Below, in pieces: positions 62,474-64,000 of a stretch of 64,000 bases of DNA. The stretch covers positions 1-64,000 of the forward strand of contig JAPKZD010000008.1 of assembly GCA_026393975.1 (NCBI GenBank). Direction: 5' to 3'. Under the pieces are notes generated by a model. The model was not told the DNA's origin. It did no database searches and saw only the letters and a list, made by a program, of their open reading frames with translations. Source of the stretch: Candidatus Aminicenantota bacterium. GTDB lineage: Bacteria > Acidobacteriota > Aminicenantia > Aminicenantales > Saccharicenantaceae. The first letter of the stretch is position 1. The number at the start of each line of letters is the position of its first letter. The position numbers and the translations under genes were made by a program.

Positions 62474-63391
62474 CTAGAAGGGCATCAAGGCCAGGTAGGC
62501 CCCGAGGAAGGCCAGGACGACCGCGGCAATCTTCCATCCCGTCAGGCGTTCCTTTAAAAAAATGGCGGCGATGATGACGATGAAGATCGTGTTGAGCTGA
62601 TTGAGAACGGCGGCGACCGAGGCCTTGGCGTATTTCATCCCGCCCATCCACATGATGAGCGAGAGGTAGGAGCCGAAGAACGAGGCCGGAACGAGGGCTT
62701 TCCAGTTGGCGAGGTCGGCCAAGGGCTTCAGGATGGCCTGCCGGTTCCTGAGGAAAGGGACGAGGAGGACGAGCGCCAACGTCCCGCCGGCCAGCCGGAC
62801 CAGGGTCGCCCAGACGACCGACACCGTCCCCAGGATGGGCTTGACCATGACGATCCCGAAGGCGACGAAGAACATGGCCAGGATCCCGTAGAGGATGCCC
62901 ACGGCGAGGTTTTTCCCGTCCAGCTTTTCCGCGCGCTTTTCTTTGGAGATGGTCAGGACGGCGGAGACGACGAGCGCCGCGCCGACGAGCTGCCAGGCCG
63001 AGAGGCGTTCGCCGAGGAGAAGGAAGGACAGGCCGATGACGAACGGGCTGTAGAAGCAGTCGACGATAGCCACGAGGCTCGCCCCGAGCCGGTTGAGGCT
63101 ATAGAAGAAGAGCGTGTCGGAGACGGCGACGCCAAGAGCGCCGCTGATGAGGAGGAGGCCTGTCGTCGAGGCCGGGACGGCCGGGAAGAGCGGTTCGCTT
63201 AGGATGAGCATGGTCGGCGCCATGATGACGAGGGCGAGAACGGTCTTGAACAGGTTGAGGCCGATGGGGTGGACCTTGCGGCCGCTGACCCGGAAGAGGA
63301 TGACGGCCACGGCCCAGACGAGCCCGGAAGACAGGGCGAGGATCTCGCCGAGCGAGCGGGACGCCGCGAGCGAATCGAACATCGTGGACAT
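62474..63391 (-). CDS. EamA/DMT-family transporter
   Basis: The 305-residue protein has ten membrane helices in two five-helix halves with EamA-type segments (LSSGLVWAVAVILFRVSG, LLISGALGVAVSDTLFFYSL, LLLGERLSAWQLVGAALVV; second half LNQLNTIFIVIIAAIFLKER). Members export amino acids or other metabolites. A TATAAA sequence on the minus strand about 46-51 bp upstream of the start may be its -10 box. Confidence 0.9.
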   Translation of the reverse strand: MSTMFDSLAASRSLGEILALSSGLVWAVAVILFRVSGRKVHPIGLNLFKTVLALVIMAPTMLILSEPLFPAVPASTTGLLLISGALGVAVSDTLFFYSLNRLGASLVAIVDCFYSPFVIGLSFLLLGERLSAWQLVGAALVVSAVLTISKEKRAEKLDGKNLAVGILYGILAMFFVAFGIVMVKPILGTVSVVWATLVRLAGGTLALVLLVPFLRNRQAILKPLADLANWKALVPASFFGSYLSLIMWMGGMKYAKASVAAVLNQLNTIFIVIIAAIFLKERLTGWKIAAVVLAFLGAYLALMPF

Positions 63392-63479
63392 CGGCCTGCC
63401 GTCCTTGTCGGGGGATGCGCGAAATGCGAATTCATTTTATAGCAGAGAAGGAAGTTCGCGTCAATCCGTCGCGGCCCAT

Positions 63480-63509
63480 TTGACCCTTAACTCGCGGGCG
63501 TGTTATAAA
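63480..63509 (+). promoter_or_regulatory. Promoter of the C69 dipeptidase gene
   Basis: TTGACC (63480-63485) and TATAAA (63504-63509) are separated by 18 bp, with ATG 63531 behind an AGGAG site. Confidence 0.65.
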
Positions 63510-63530
63510 CGAGCCTTGAGGAGATGCGCG

Positions 63531-64000
63531 ATGAGAAAATCGAGGTCCCTGTCATTCTTGATCGTCGGCCTGGCTGTCCTGGCCCTGTCGTTCCTGCCCG
63601 GTTCTCAAGCCGCGTCCGTCCGGCGTGACGAGCCGCTCGAGTTCGACTCGTGCACGAGCATCCTGGTCGGCCGGCTGGCCTCCGTTGACGGCTCGACCAT
63701 GACTTCTCATTCCTGCGATTCCGGCACGGACAGGACCTGGATGACCATCGTCCCCAACATGAAGCACAAACCCGGCGAGACGGCCAAGGTCTACTACGAG
63801 CCCAAGCGGTCCAAGGGACCGAACGACCCCGACCGGCTGGAGACGGGCGAGATCCCGCAGGTCGCGGAGACATACGCGTACCTCAACACCGCTTATCCCA
63901 TCATGAACGAGCACCAGCTGGCCATCGGCGAGACGACGATCGGCAGCCGCCGCGAACTCGTCAGCGAGGTTGGCATCATCGACGCGCCCGAGCTCTACCG
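63531..64000 (+). CDS. Exported C69-family dipeptidase (5' part, cut by the window)
   Basis: The 156 codons inside the window encode a signal peptide (about 1-27) and the start of a C69 Ntn-hydrolase dipeptidase: FDSCTSILVGRLASVDGSTM, with the cysteine as the N-terminal nucleophile after processing. The next segment (DRTWMTIVPNMKHKPGETAK) fits the family. GAGGAGATGCGCG precedes ATG 63531. The reading frame stays open to the end of the window, so the C-terminal two thirds lie outside it. Confidence 0.88.
   Translation, partial: MRKSRSLSFLIVGLAVLALSFLPGSQAASVRRDEPLEFDSCTSILVGRLASVDGSTMTSHSCDSGTDRTWMTIVPNMKHKPGETAKVYYEPKRSKGPNDPDRLETGEIPQVAETYAYLNTAYPIMNEHQLAIGETTIGSRRELVSEVGIIDAPELY

Overview
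The window looks like chromosomal DNA from a GC-rich, Gram-negative-type bacterium of the Acidobacteriota/Aminicenantota kind. This is an inference from gene content: exported peptidases of several families (M28, S9, C45, C69), a sortilin-like BNR-repeat exoprotein, System II cytochrome c maturation (ResB/CcsA), TonB-domain proteins with Gly-Gly-Val repeats, and UroD/corrinoid methyltransferases. No rRNA or complete tRNA gene was seen, so the taxonomy cannot be fixed.

The left part (1 to about 29.7 kb) is an accessory, decaying landscape. Intact genes (M28 peptidase, C45-type hydrolase, metallophosphoesterase with a probable beta-barrel tail, B12 radical SAM protein, SPOR-NlpC/P60 lipoprotein, HEAT/ankyrin/RDD proteins, rhomboid, CPBP protease, sortilin-like protein) are interspersed with broken ones: an amidohydrolase with an in-frame stop, a cupin gene cut by an IS3-type element, a frameshifted purC-like gene, a 5'-truncated kinase-like fragment and an acetolactate-synthase crumb. 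Three 3'-half tRNA fragments (11.66, 14.12 and 21.33 kb, all same strand) and several short dispersed repeats suggest repeated integration and excision.

The middle (29.8 to 44.3 kb) is compact and GC-rich. It holds a ResB-CcsA-multiheme cytochrome-cytochrome b operon; an ECF sigma factor followed by an anti-sigma/TonB fusion; a PAS-GGDEF protein; an XRE/ImmA-like regulator with a thioredoxin-reductase-like enzyme; an LD-carboxypeptidase; the housekeeping sigma factor rpoD; and an exported MsrB-MsrA fusion. A strong promoter at 44.4 kb drives no visible gene and may make a small RNA.

The right part (44.6 to 64 kb) has an S9 peptidase behind a damaged PAS-GGDEF gene, a second sigma/anti-sigma pair followed by an exported protein with three TonB C-terminal domains, a LiaF-like membrane operon, and a leftward five-gene operon (sugar isomerase-like, Old Yellow Enzyme, HAD phosphatase, flavoprotein, SDR). 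That operon diverges from a corrinoid protein/UroD methyltransferase pair across a palindromic operator. The end holds a CBM9-like secreted protein, an EamA transporter and a truncated C69 dipeptidase.

The most unusual signal is a family of hairpin-rich repeats at 37.77, 54.27-54.43 (two tandem 78-bp units) and 54.49-54.59 kb. They stay open in one reading frame and are built into two proteins: the N-terminus of the SDR and the C-terminus of the adjacent flavoprotein. This resembles the Rickettsia palindromic elements that insert in frame into genes.
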